Shown here in pieces: positions 16,739-25,684 of a DNA stretch of 52,813 bases. Source of the DNA: Calderihabitans maritimus (GTDB lineage: Bacteria; Bacillota; KKC1; Calderihabitantales; Calderihabitantaceae). Position 1 is the first letter of the stretch, and the number at the start of each line of letters is the position of its first letter. The stretch spans positions 1 through 52,813 of the forward strand of contig NZ_BDGJ01000020.1 in assembly GCF_002207765.1 (NCBI RefSeq), read 5' to 3'. Made by a program: the position numbers and the translations under genes. A model generated the notes under the pieces. The model was given only the letters and a program-made list of their open reading frames with translations, was not told where the DNA came from and did no database searches.

Positions 16739-18703
16739 TCAGAAGCGCATAGATCTTGCTTTTTCTACATAAGCCAGAACTGACGAAATAAAGGTGCCGT
16801 GGGACCAGGTAAGAGGAGCTACCGATTCCGGCTCCCCGGTATACGGGTGAAGTTGCTCCGGGAGAAGCCCGCTCTCCATGGTATGATCGGCCACCCATTC
16901 CAGGAGCATCCTGGCCCTCTGCAGTTCCGCTTCGGTCGTGGCCTTGGCAATATACCAGTCGGCCAGCCACAAGGTACAAATAACCCAGGGATTGCCCGGA
17001 ACCGTTTTGATATCATCACTTTTGCGGAAGTAGTAGTCATTGGTATAGCGAGCAACACCGCCTACCTGGGTCTTAACCCACAGTCCTTTCTCGATCGCAT
17101 TCATAGTACTAACTACCCGAGGGTCATTAGCTTCCAGTACACCGAAGGCAAAAATTCCATAAAGACTGCTCTCCAGGGTAACATCCGGAATGATCTCGCC
17201 TTTTTCATTAAAGTAAATACCCCTTAAAAAACGATTTAGTTCGCGACTGTAAAGATAATTTAGAATTCCCTTTTTCACTTCAGCAGCCGCCTCCTCGTAT
17301 CTCTCAATTCGAATGCGGTCATTAAAAAGACGGGCGAAATTAGCGGCTGCTTTAAGGGCTCCATATACCGCAGCGGCTGTAAAAGTGAATATGCCCCTTC
17401 TTTCCTCCCAGAGATCATAACTCTCTTTAGGAAGACCGGTGGAAGGATCCCGGTATTCAACCATAAAGTTAGCTGCCTTACGGACCAGAGGCTTGTACAG
17501 AAACTCAATAAATTCAAAATTCCGGTGATACCGGTAATGATACCACAGGGCTATTAGAACTAGGGCCGTTTCATCCTCCTGAATAGGGAGTTGAAATTCT
17601 CCTTCGCGTATCCAAGGATGCCAACTGGAACCGACTGAACCATCTGGATTATATTTATGGAGCAGGTATCCTCCTTCAGTTAAAATATCTTGACAAAACC
17701 GGTAAAAACTGGAGGTTATTTCAGGATATCCGGCTCTATCCAAAGCCCAGGCGACCAGAGCCCCGTCTCGAGGCCACATGTAACTGTAGTGGTCTCGCGC
17801 CACTTTTAATATATCAGTGTCGTTAGCCGCAATTATCGCTCCTCCCTGGTCTACTTGAGTACGAACTACCAACAGGCTGAGATGAAACAAGTCCATAATT
17901 TTCGGGGACAGGTCGGCGAAGTCTCGATCATATTTGTGAACCCAGGTGCGCCAATAAGTTTTTATTCTTTCCAAAAGGCGAGACGGTTTTTTATCAAACA
18001 CATATTGATTCTTCTGTCGCACTTCCTGAAAATTCCTGCCTACGGCTATCCAGTAATAAAGCTCTTCCGTTTGGTAAGGTTCTAATATTATCCGGAAACT
18101 GATAGCACTGTCCACTGAACCCTGGGCTATCGGATTGCCTTCCAAGTGACCGTCTTCTGCATCTCTCCAGGTGCCTTCCGCTCCGGCAAAGCGCTTGATC
18201 CCAACGGAGTATTGATATATACCTCCCTGACTGGAAATACCGTTGATTAAAAAGTAACGGTCCCGTTTGTAGTGGTATATAGCATCTACCGTAGGATCAT
18301 AAAGGGCGGTATCCCCCACTTCGGTTCCATTGATGGAAAAATCGTGAGTAAAAAAAATGCGTACCTCCCGGGTACTTGCTTTCAGATTGCTGACCGTTAC
18401 CCTTTTAAGATATACATTATGCCGGAAATGCACGGCATCATTCATGCTTAAGCTGACGCCCAGTTCCTCGCACCAAGCGGTCGCTTGAGTTACCAGCGTA
18501 TCCTTCAAATAGCCCAATTCTCTCTTCCAGCCTTCTTCATCTATCCAGGAAAAACTATTGTCCACCCATATACCTATCCGATTTTTGTTGCCGTTTATGT
18601 GGTTTTCTGCTCCCACGTAAGGGTAGTACAGGTCCCGCATATTTAAACCTTGATCAAAATTTACCAGCATCTTACCGTTGCCAAGCACCAAGTATCGGGG
18701 CAT
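16739..18703 (-). CDS. GH15 family glucoamylase-type glycoside hydrolase
   Basis: A 654-residue protein of prokaryotic GH15 layout: an N-terminal beta-sandwich (about 1-270), then an (alpha/alpha)6 barrel with YMWPRDGALVAWALDRAG, the catalytic acid in YDLWEERRGIFTFTAA and the second glutamate region GLLPEQLHPYTGEPES. It releases glucose from the ends of alpha-1,4/1,6 glucans. No signal peptide is visible (it begins MPRYLVLGNGKML), so it probably acts on intracellular glycogen. ATG at 18703 is right behind GAGGAGAGGGAGG. It is divergent from the DUF4912 and GH57 genes. Confidence 0.92.
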   Translation of the reverse strand: MPRYLVLGNGKMLVNFDQGLNMRDLYYPYVGAENHINGNKNRIGIWVDNSFSWIDEEGWKRELGYLKDTLVTQATAWCEELGVSLSMNDAVHFRHNVYLKRVTVSNLKASTREVRIFFTHDFSINGTEVGDTALYDPTVDAIYHYKRDRYFLINGISSQGGIYQYSVGIKRFAGAEGTWRDAEDGHLEGNPIAQGSVDSAISFRIILEPYQTEELYYWIAVGRNFQEVRQKNQYVFDKKPSRLLERIKTYWRTWVHKYDRDFADLSPKIMDLFHLSLLVVRTQVDQGGAIIAANDTDILKVARDHYSYMWPRDGALVAWALDRAGYPEITSSFYRFCQDILTEGGYLLHKYNPDGSVGSSWHPWIREGEFQLPIQEDETALVLIALWYHYRYHRNFEFIEFLYKPLVRKAANFMVEYRDPSTGLPKESYDLWEERRGIFTFTAAAVYGALKAAANFARLFNDRIRIERYEEAAAEVKKGILNYLYSRELNRFLRGIYFNEKGEIIPDVTLESSLYGIFAFGVLEANDPRVVSTMNAIEKGLWVKTQVGGVARYTNDYYFRKSDDIKTVPGNPWVICTLWLADWYIAKATTEAELQRARMLLEWVADHTMESGLLPEQLHPYTGEPESVAPLTWSHGTFISSVLAYVEKARSMRF

Positions 18704-18866
18704 CCTCCCTCTCCTCCACTTAAAATTTTAGTCTAACGACTGTCTTTAAAAATAAACTCTGGCTTTCTGGATATACTATGACTGTGAAAGAACCGCTCCA
18801 TTTTTCGCTACCCTTATTCCACCGGAAAAAGCATTTTATGAGATCGGACAGAAGGAGTATGGAGCT

Positions 18867-19472
18867 ATGTTAATACCAGTCCTGGTCGTGGGTATTATTC
18901 TTCTGATTATATTATTCGCATATATAGCTTTTTATTTTCGGACCAAACCTATTCTCAAACGACAACTCCCAACCTCTTCTGAAGAAACATATCAAATACC
19001 CCAAAGTTATTCCACAGGCCGTCTGGTGGCCATGGTTAAGAATCCGTACTGGATTTACGCCTACTGGGATTTAAATCCTTCCCAAAAGCAAAAATTCACT
19101 TCCCAGTACGGGAAGGACGCCTGGGAGAGAAGCAGGCCAACTCTGCGGGTGTACGACCTGACCGGTGTCGAATCTTACACGGAGACCAAGGCTCCCTATT
19201 TTGACCTCTTTATCGATGACCTGGCGAACAACTGGTACATCCGGGTGGGAAAACCCCGCAGCACATTTTATCTGGAACTGGGGAGGAAATTTGCCGACGG
19301 TCTTTTTGTACCCCTGCTCCGTTCCAACCGCGTTACAACTCCGGCAGATTCTATTTCTTCCGAAATTGACCCCCAATGGCCGCCCCTCGAAGAACTGTGG
19401 AAAAGTGTTTATAAAGCCAAAGGTATACCGGTTCCCGGTTCACCCCAATTGAGGCAGGAAAGGAATGATTAG
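18867..19472 (+). CDS. DUF4912 membrane-anchored protein
   Basis: 201 residues with one N-terminal membrane helix (LIPVLVVGIILLIILFAYIA). It is followed by a DUF4912 domain recognisable by MVKNPYWIYAYWDL, LRVYDLTGV and NNWYIRVGKPRSTFYLELG. The family is known next to glucan-processing genes and may bind a glucan or assist its processing; the biochemical role is unknown. ATG at 18867 follows GAAGGAG. Its TAG stop directly abuts the ATG of the branching enzyme, so the two are co-translated. Confidence 0.85.
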   Translation: MLIPVLVVGIILLIILFAYIAFYFRTKPILKRQLPTSSEETYQIPQSYSTGRLVAMVKNPYWIYAYWDLNPSQKQKFTSQYGKDAWERSRPTLRVYDLTGVESYTETKAPYFDLFIDDLANNWYIRVGKPRSTFYLELGRKFADGLFVPLLRSNRVTTPADSISSEIDPQWPPLEELWKSVYKAKGIPVPGSPQLRQERND

Positions 19473-21056
19473 ATGACCCTAGGTTATTTAGCCCTAATTC
19501 TTCACGCCCATCTTCCTTTCGTCCGGCATCCGGAAAGTGAGCATTATTTGGAAGAAAAATGGCTTTATGAAGCCATCACCGAGTGCTATATACCGCTAAT
19601 TAAGGTATTCGAAAGGCTAATCGAAGATGAAATTGACTTCCGGCTAACTATGTCTCTAACCCCGCCCCTGCTGTCCATGTTAAACGACCGGCTTTTGCAA
19701 CAGCGGTACCTGAAGCACTTAAACCTTTTACGAGAACTGGCTGAGAAAGAAGTTAAAAGAACGCGCCACCAAAAGGAATTTCACGAGGTAGCACGTATGT
19801 ACCGCCGCCTTTTCGAAGAGGCCTATACAATTTATCATGAAAAGTATAATGACAATTTAATTCAAGCCTTCAAAAAGTTTCAAGATTTAGGCAAGCTGGA
19901 ATTGATAACCTGCGCCGCCACTCACGGATACCTGCCTTTGGTGGGACTGGAAAAAGAAATTATCCAGGCGCAATTAAAAGTTGCCGTTGACCTGCATACC
20001 CGGCTTTTAGGCCGTCCCCCGACAGGCATCTGGTTGCCGGAATGCGGATACCGTCCGGGATTGGAACCTATTCTGCGTGAATTCGGCTTAAATTACTTCA
20101 TAGTTGATACCCATGGTATTCTTTACGCCACCCCCCGCCCCCGCTATGCCATTTTTGCTCCTTTAAACACTCAGGGGGTGGCCGCTTTCGGAAGGGATGT
20201 AGAAACCTCTCTCCAGGTCTGGAGTGCCACCGAAGGGTATCCCGGAGATTTTGACTACCGAGAGTTTTACCGCGATATTGGCTATGACCTGGACTTTGAT
20301 TACATTAAACCGTATATTCATCCCGATGGTATTCGCGTCCATACTGGTATCAAGTACTACCGTATAACCGGTCGGACCGATTACAAGGAGCCTTACGTTC
20401 CTTCCAGGGCCACCGAAAAAGCAGCCATACACGCAGGCAACTTTATGTTCAACCGGGAAAAACAAATTGAATACCTGGCCCACAAGATGGACCGGCCACC
20501 GGTGATAGTCTCTCCTTACGATGCCGAACTGTTCGGACACTGGTGGTTCGAAGGTCCCCAGTGGCTCGATTTCCTGCTTCGTAAGATAGCTTGCGACCAA
20601 AACGTATTCCGGCTGATAACCCCCGGCGACTACCTGAAGCTTTTTCCCCATAACCAGCCGGCTACTCCCTGTGCCTCCAGCTGGGGCGAAAACGGGTATA
20701 ACGATGTCTGGCTCAACGGAAGCAACGACTGGATCTACCGGCATCTCCATGAAATCTCCTACCAGATGATCCGGCTGGCCAGGCAGTACACTAATCCCAC
20801 CTCGATAGAACAGAGAGCCTTGAACCAGGCAGCCAGGGAAGTATTACTGGCGCAGAGCAGTGATTGGGCCTTTATCATGAAAACCGGGACCATGGTAGAT
20901 TACGCCGTGCGACGTACCAAACTTCACGTAGGCCGGTTCTTGAAGCTCCACAAACAAATCCTGGAGCATAAAGTGGACGAAAATTGGCTTAAGGATATTG
21001 AGGAGAAAGATAATATATTCCCCGACATCGATTATCGCGTTTTTGCGTACCCATAA
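19473..21056 (+). CDS. GH57 1,4-alpha-glucan branching enzyme
   Basis: A 527-residue GH57/DUF1957 protein. It has the family opening YLALILHAHLPFVRHPES, the nucleophile glutamate in TGIWLPECGYRPG, the acid/base aspartate in VSPYDAELFGHWWFEGP and the C-terminal helical domain. It transfers alpha-1,4 chains to make alpha-1,6 branches in glycogen. It starts at the base after the DUF4912 stop codon. Amylopullulanase activity is the main alternative for GH57, but the length and the ECGYRPG motif favour branching. Confidence 0.9.
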   Translation: MTLGYLALILHAHLPFVRHPESEHYLEEKWLYEAITECYIPLIKVFERLIEDEIDFRLTMSLTPPLLSMLNDRLLQQRYLKHLNLLRELAEKEVKRTRHQKEFHEVARMYRRLFEEAYTIYHEKYNDNLIQAFKKFQDLGKLELITCAATHGYLPLVGLEKEIIQAQLKVAVDLHTRLLGRPPTGIWLPECGYRPGLEPILREFGLNYFIVDTHGILYATPRPRYAIFAPLNTQGVAAFGRDVETSLQVWSATEGYPGDFDYREFYRDIGYDLDFDYIKPYIHPDGIRVHTGIKYYRITGRTDYKEPYVPSRATEKAAIHAGNFMFNREKQIEYLAHKMDRPPVIVSPYDAELFGHWWFEGPQWLDFLLRKIACDQNVFRLITPGDYLKLFPHNQPATPCASSWGENGYNDVWLNGSNDWIYRHLHEISYQMIRLARQYTNPTSIEQRALNQAAREVLLAQSSDWAFIMKTGTMVDYAVRRTKLHVGRFLKLHKQILEHKVDENWLKDIEEKDNIFPDIDYRVFAYP

Positions 21057-21093
21057 ATGGGTAATCAAAAAACTATTCTTGAGGTGAGGTAAT

Positions 21094-21588
21094 GTGATTT
21101 TTCAAAGTCTTGCAGGACCACTGGTTTTTGTCAGTGGATTAATCTTTATGTTTTTGGTTGTTCCCTGGGAGCGAATAAAGACACTAGCCGCGATTGGATT
21201 GGTAGGCGGGTTGGGCGTAGGCTTAGTGCTGGGCTATCTTATGCAAAACGTTTTCGGTTTCTGGACTTACCATCACGTTGACTTGGTCAGTATCTTTGGT
21301 ATCCCGTTTTTCCTGGTGGCAGGTTGGATTCCCGTGGTAATCGCTTTCAGTCATCTTTTGGCCCAGTGTAAGAATATCATTTTAGTTGGAGTTGTGCTGT
21401 TAGCCTTTCCACTGAGTGCTACTTTCATCCATTTACTTTTGCTCAACAACAGAATGTTAACCTATCACAACTGGAACCTGCCGTTAACCTTCCTTATCTC
21501 CTTGGGCATTCACCTGGCGATAGCGGTATATCTTAACGCAACGGGTCGGTTGGAGAACCTACAAGGGCTCGCCCGAACACTTAAGTAA
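21094..21588 (+). CDS. CBO0543-like integral membrane protein
   Basis: 164 residues, almost entirely five hydrophobic helices, with the polar pair WTYHH and a conserved-looking HNWNLP. It resembles the uncharacterised CBO0543 family of Firmicutes. GTG at 21094 follows GAGGTGAGG. It lies 37 bases after the branching enzyme gene on the same strand. The function is unknown. Confidence 0.7.
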   Translation: MIFQSLAGPLVFVSGLIFMFLVVPWERIKTLAAIGLVGGLGVGLVLGYLMQNVFGFWTYHHVDLVSIFGIPFFLVAGWIPVVIAFSHLLAQCKNIILVGVVLLAFPLSATFIHLLLLNNRMLTYHNWNLPLTFLISLGIHLAIAVYLNATGRLENLQGLARTLK

Positions 21589-21612
21589 ACACATACTACT
21601 GATATGTACCCA

Positions 21613-21810
21613 TTACCTTCTGCCTACTGTGGCCCCTTCTATCTGTGTCAGGAGCACCTTTAAAACTGTAATACAGCCAACCCCTACTAGCTCTTCAGTA
21701 TCTGAACCCACCAACACTATATTACTTTTTGTATCCACTAGCAATTTACCAATTTCTTGTACTCCAGTTTCTGGCGATACGCATGGTAGTTTACTATGCA
21801 TTGTGCCCAT
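21613..21810 (-). CDS. Small single-CBS-motif protein
   Basis: 65 residues equal to one CBS motif: LPCVSPETGVQEIGKLLVDT, then NIVLVGSDTEELVGVGCI and a closing helix. CBS motifs usually occur in pairs that bind adenosyl ligands, so a lone motif must dimerise or be a remnant. ATG at 21810 has GAGGG 11 bases upstream, and an in-frame TAG lies two codons before the ATG. It lies downstream of the orphan DUF1850 gene on the same strand. Confidence 0.5.
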   Translation of the reverse strand: MGTMHSKLPCVSPETGVQEIGKLLVDTKSNIVLVGSDTEELVGVGCITVLKVLLTQIEGATVGRR

Positions 21811-21896
21811 AATCTATGTCACCCTCGTATCCTTTTAACGTTATGTCAAAAATCGAGGACTATTTCAATTTAAAATACACGGGAAGTACCTGAAAG

Positions 21897-22370
21897 TTAT
21901 GGGTAGATTAAACTCCATAGCCCTACCCGGTTACCCTTAATAACGATCTTCTGCCCGTCTATTGTCCAATCATTTAGATTGACGACCTTTTCACCACTAA
22001 TTAATTGATATCCACTTACCTTAGAAATGCTAATAGGCAGGCTGTCATAAGTACGATTTATTCCACGGATTATGATCCAACCATTTTCCACAAAGATTTC
22101 CTCTTTCCCGTTGGTAGGCATACCTGCTCCATAAGCTTTAAATCGTGTTTCTTGAAGAACAAGCCTGCCCTTTCTTAACTGAAAGGTCTCCTGCCATGGT
22201 TCTAATTCCACTGAATGTATCCACCGAACAGAAAAAGTATTGTTTTCAAGACGAAACGCCAACAGCACGTTGTTTGAATGCTGGTCATAAACAGTTAGGA
22301 CCGGAATTATGGGAAGAAAAACAACAGTCACACCCAAAATCGCCAAAAGAAAAACAATGATTTTCTTCAT
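21897..22370 (-). CDS. DUF1850 protein (TRAP-TAXI accessory), orphan copy
   Basis: 157 residues. An N-terminal membrane anchor is followed by the DUF1850 core: FSVRWIHSVELEPWQETFQL, ETRFKAYGAGMPT and ENGWIIIRGINRTYDSLPIS. The family is nearly always encoded with TAXI-type TRAP transporters. It overlaps the upstream TAXI gene by four bases (ATGA). No TRAP permease follows it here, unlike the plus-strand copy. Confidence 0.85.
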   Translation of the reverse strand: MKKIIVFLLAILGVTVVFLPIIPVLTVYDQHSNNVLLAFRLENNTFSVRWIHSVELEPWQETFQLRKGRLVLQETRFKAYGAGMPTNGKEEIFVENGWIIIRGINRTYDSLPISISKVSGYQLISGEKVVNLNDWTIDGQKIVIKGNRVGLWSLIYP

Positions 22371-23416
22371 CGACTTACCCCGGATCTTAATATTCCCTGC
22401 TCCTGGTAGTATCTTTTTGCTCCTGGGTGAAGAGGGATAGGCAGGCCTTCCAGTGCTTTTTCCAAAGTAATACTGTTAGCCGCACTATGGGTTTCCCTTA
22501 AAGTGTCAAGGTTTTCAAAAAAAGCCTTTGTTAACTGATATACCATTTCGTCACTTAACCCCTCATGGGTAATAAGTAAATTTTTTACAGTTATGGTAAT
22601 AACATCATTTGCAATGCCTTCATATGTTCCTCCAGGAATTGCTCCGATGTTATAAGCAGGGTATTGTTGCTGCAACCGGGACACAAGTTCCGATTGAATA
22701 GGAATTAGAATAATTTCCTCTGTCTGGGAAAGCTTGCTTATGGCAGCATTAGGAATCCCGGAGGAAAGAATAGCCACATCGATGGTGCCCTCTTGAAGAC
22801 CCTGAATTGCTTCAGCAAATGAAAGGAATTGTTCTTCTATTTCTGCATAAGTAATACCAGCCGCATTCAACACACGTTTTGCATTAATTTCTGTGCCGCT
22901 GCCATGGGCACCAACGGCCACCCGCTTACCCCTTAAACTTTTTAAACTAGATATGTTATTTTCAGCGGTAGTAACTACATGAAAGTAATTGGAATACATG
23001 GCAGATACAGCCCGTAAATTTTTCAGTGCATTGCCTTGAAATCTCCCCTCACCGTAATAGGCATCAGCCACCGTATCGGCCATAGCAAAGGCCAATTCTC
23101 CTTCTCCCCTTGCCAATTTAAAACAGTTTTCTGCAGAAGCACTAGTGGACTGAAAAGTAGCAGAAGCACCTAACTTCTCTTTATAAATACCTGCTAAAGC
23201 ACCTCCCAGCGGAAAGTATACGCCTGAACTACCACCTGTAAGAATAGTTACAAATATACCTTCTAAAGGCTTCGAGTGTCTATGGCTGTCTGCTACCATT
23301 GGATTGTTATTTTGAACTCCCGTTTGCTGATAGGGAGTAAAACTGCATCCCAATAAGGTTAAACTCAATACTGCCAGGAGAAAAAAAATTAATAAATTTT
23401 TTCTACCCTTTTTCAC
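22367..23416 (-). CDS. TAXI family TRAP solute-binding lipoprotein, orphan copy
   Basis: 349 residues with a lipoprotein signal (LLAVLSLTLLGC). The TAXI fold is marked by TILTGGSSGVYFPLGGALAG, NLRAVSAMYSNYFHVVT and GKRVAVGAHGSGTEINAKRV. It would capture a carboxylate ligand outside the membrane. The start is GTG at 23416 behind GGGGGA. It forms a two-gene unit with DUF1850 and lacks its own permease; it may share the plus-strand TRAP permease or serve as a sensor partner. Confidence 0.9.
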   Translation of the reverse strand: MKKGRKNLLIFFLLAVLSLTLLGCSFTPYQQTGVQNNNPMVADSHRHSKPLEGIFVTILTGGSSGVYFPLGGALAGIYKEKLGASATFQSTSASAENCFKLARGEGELAFAMADTVADAYYGEGRFQGNALKNLRAVSAMYSNYFHVVTTAENNISSLKSLRGKRVAVGAHGSGTEINAKRVLNAAGITYAEIEEQFLSFAEAIQGLQEGTIDVAILSSGIPNAAISKLSQTEEIILIPIQSELVSRLQQQYPAYNIGAIPGGTYEGIANDVITITVKNLLITHEGLSDEMVYQLTKAFFENLDTLRETHSAANSITLEKALEGLPIPLHPGAKRYYQEQGILRSGVSR

Positions 23417-23474
23417 TGTAATCCCCCTTTTGGGTTCAAGTTAATTTTCTCATTCTGTTAAATACTTTATCACA

Positions 23475-23502
23475 AATTTATTTAGATGTGTACTTTTGTC
23501 AA
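23475..23502 (-). promoter_or_regulatory. Sigma-A promoter for the orphan TAXI-DUF1850 pair
   Basis: A perfect TTGACA, a 16-base spacer and TAAATT lie on the minus strand, about 60 bases before the GTG start of the TAXI gene. Confidence 0.5.
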
Positions 23503-23516
23503 AAGGTAGCCCATTT

Positions 23517-23545
23517 TTGCACATAATAGCATCACATGGTAGAAT
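23517..23545 (+). promoter_or_regulatory. Sigma-A promoter for the histidine kinase-regulator operon
   Basis: TTGCAC, a 17-base spacer and TAGAAT with an upstream TG (extended -10) lie about 95 bases before the kinase TTG start. It diverges from the TAXI promoter. Confidence 0.45.
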
Positions 23546-23638
23546 AAATAATAACAGAATTTTTGTAATTTTCTTTCCCTTTCCTGCCAAGCAGTCAACA
23601 GGATGATTAAATACCATGAACTAGAGGCGGGGATAAAT

Positions 23639-25684
23639 TTGGGTCGCAAATTAAAAAATTTAGTTTTAATTTTTCTCATATTAACAAGCATGCCTCCGGT
23701 TGTACTACTACCTGCCGATAAAGCATTAGGTATTTTAGACACAGGAGACCAGAAAGAAATATTAGTACGAGTAGCTGTAGACAAAAACCTTCCTCCTTTT
23801 TCCTATATAGATGGATCAGGCCAACTGAACGGTTACAGTATTGACCTAATTAAAGCCATAGAACAAAACAGCGACCTAGTAATTGTCACCCTACCTATGG
23901 AATGGGATAAAGCAATCAAAGCTCTGAAAAATAGTGATGTAGACGCTATTTTTGGCATGAAGTATACCTCTGAACGTGATGAAATTTTTGATTTTTCCGA
24001 TTCTTATTTCATTATTTCAGAAACCATAGTTATTCCCACCCATCAAGATGACATCAAAAACTTAGCTGACCTGAAAGAGCGCACGACGGCAGTCCAAAAA
24101 TCTCACGTAGCAGCCAACCTCTTGAAAGACGTAAGACGAGCTCAAATAAACGTAGCTTTTAGTCAAGAAGAGGCGCTCAAATTATTAATAATGGGCAGAG
24201 CCGAAGCCTTCTTGGGTAACCCTTGGACTGCCCAATACTACCTGAAAAAATTTGGCCTTGAAAATAAATTTAAGATGGTCGGCGGTACTATCCAACCGGC
24301 AGACTATGCAATCGCTGTCCGTCAAGGGAATTACCAACTGCTGAATAAATTCAATTCCGCTTTAAAGACGATTAAAGCCAACGGACAATACGATCGAATT
24401 TATTACCGCTGGTTTGGTGAACGCCTCTCCTTTGTGACTGCACGTCTTATGAAAATAATCAAGTTACTGGCTACTTTCCTTGTAATTGTAGCCCTGCTTG
24501 CCATGTTATGGAACCGGAAGCTGCAGATTGAAGTGGATAAGCGTACCAAAGAACTTTCCCAGGCAAATCTGAACTTAAAACAGCAGCAAAAACTAATTGC
24601 CGAAAATGATGCGTTTAAGGAACAAGTGTTAAACAGTGTTAAAAACGGCATTATTACCATGGACTTAGAAGGTCGTATAACCACCGTTAACCCGGCAGCA
24701 GTTAATATTCTCAAATTGGAAGACATCTCAAAAATCAGTTTGTTACCTGCTACGTCAATCAATCAACTAAAAAAAATACTTGAACCTTTCCGCAAACAAC
24801 TTGAAGCATTTGAAGAAGTTCAACAAGCAGAAATTGATTTGTCTCTAAACGGCGAAATAAAACACTTAACCTGTGATATCTCCCCTCTTTATGATGTACA
24901 AGGAAATATCATGGGTACTTTACTTACACTCCAGGATCGAACTCATGAAAAAAAGCTACAAAATAAATTAATTACCCAAGAAAAGATGCGTGCACTGGGG
25001 CAATTGATAGCTGGAATTGCCCATGAATTAAGAAACCCCCTAACATCTATCAAAACGTTTGTTGAGCTAATACCCCTAAAACATCATAATCCAGTCTTTC
25101 GAGAGGAGATAGCCCGTTATCTTCCCAAAGAAATTGCCAGGCTAAACAATATAATAGAGGATCTATTGGATTACTCCCGGCCGCAAAGAGCAAAAAAAGA
25201 AGTCTTCAATGTTCACCAGTGGTTGGAGTCGGTACTCTTGCTATTTCATAAGACTTTTAGGGACAAAAACGTCCAGGTCACCAAAGAAATTGATGAAACG
25301 CTCTATATCTATGCCGATCCACGTCAGCTTAAACAAGTAGCTTTAAACCTAATATTGAACGCTCTTGACGCTATGGGGGACTGTAATCAAAAACACCTTA
25401 CTATATCTGCTCAAATAAAAGATAAATCCGTAGTCCTGTTATTCAAAGATACTGGAAAAGGAATACCGAGGGATCAAATTGATAAAATATTCGAACCCTT
25501 TTTTACGACAAAAACTAACGGAGTGGGATTAGGACTGACCGTTAGTTACCAATTAGTTAAAGAAAACCAGGGAGAAATCACCGTGGATAGTACACCAGGT
25601 TCAGGAACTGCCGTGAAGTTGGAGTTCCCTGCTGCACAACCTAGCTCCAAATTATTGGCTCAAGGGGGGATCGACCATGCATGA
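23639..25684 (+). CDS. Sensor histidine kinase with extracytoplasmic SBP_bac_3 domain and PAS domain
   Basis: About 681 residues. After an N-terminal signal/anchor helix there is a family-3 solute-binding domain (PPFSYIDGSGQLNGYSIDLI; AIFGMKYTSERDEIFDFSDS), a membrane helix (LLATFLVIVALLAMLW), a coiled coil, a PAS domain (NGIITMDLEGRITTVNPAA), HisKA with the phospho-acceptor in IAGIAHELRNPLTSIKTF, and an HATPase with NLILNALDAM, DTGKGIP and GVGLGL. The frame opens at ATG 23603 without a Shine-Dalgarno; TTG at 23639 behind GAGGCGGGGA gives a clean signal sequence and is preferred. It overlaps the regulator gene by eight bases. It probably senses the ligand of the adjacent TRAP system. Confidence 0.92.
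   Translation: MGRKLKNLVLIFLILTSMPPVVLLPADKALGILDTGDQKEILVRVAVDKNLPPFSYIDGSGQLNGYSIDLIKAIEQNSDLVIVTLPMEWDKAIKALKNSDVDAIFGMKYTSERDEIFDFSDSYFIISETIVIPTHQDDIKNLADLKERTTAVQKSHVAANLLKDVRRAQINVAFSQEEALKLLIMGRAEAFLGNPWTAQYYLKKFGLENKFKMVGGTIQPADYAIAVRQGNYQLLNKFNSALKTIKANGQYDRIYYRWFGERLSFVTARLMKIIKLLATFLVIVALLAMLWNRKLQIEVDKRTKELSQANLNLKQQQKLIAENDAFKEQVLNSVKNGIITMDLEGRITTVNPAAVNILKLEDISKISLLPATSINQLKKILEPFRKQLEAFEEVQQAEIDLSLNGEIKHLTCDISPLYDVQGNIMGTLLTLQDRTHEKKLQNKLITQEKMRALGQLIAGIAHELRNPLTSIKTFVELIPLKHHNPVFREEIARYLPKEIARLNNIIEDLLDYSRPQRAKKEVFNVHQWLESVLLLFHKTFRDKNVQVTKEIDETLYIYADPRQLKQVALNLILNALDAMGDCNQKHLTISAQIKDKSVVLLFKDTGKGIPRDQIDKIFEPFFTTKTNGVGLGLTVSYQLVKENQGEITVDSTPGSGTAVKLEFPAAQPSSKLLAQGGIDHA

Noticed and set aside
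20163-20750. 195-codon minus-strand frame inside the GH57 gene
   Set aside because: Antisense shadow; the GH57 catalytic motifs on the plus strand define the real gene.
23475-23520. Sigma-54 promoter for the orphan TAXI gene
   Set aside because: The closest match, TGGGCTACCTTTTGAC, lacks the invariant GC of the -12 element; a sigma-A promoter overlaps and fits better.
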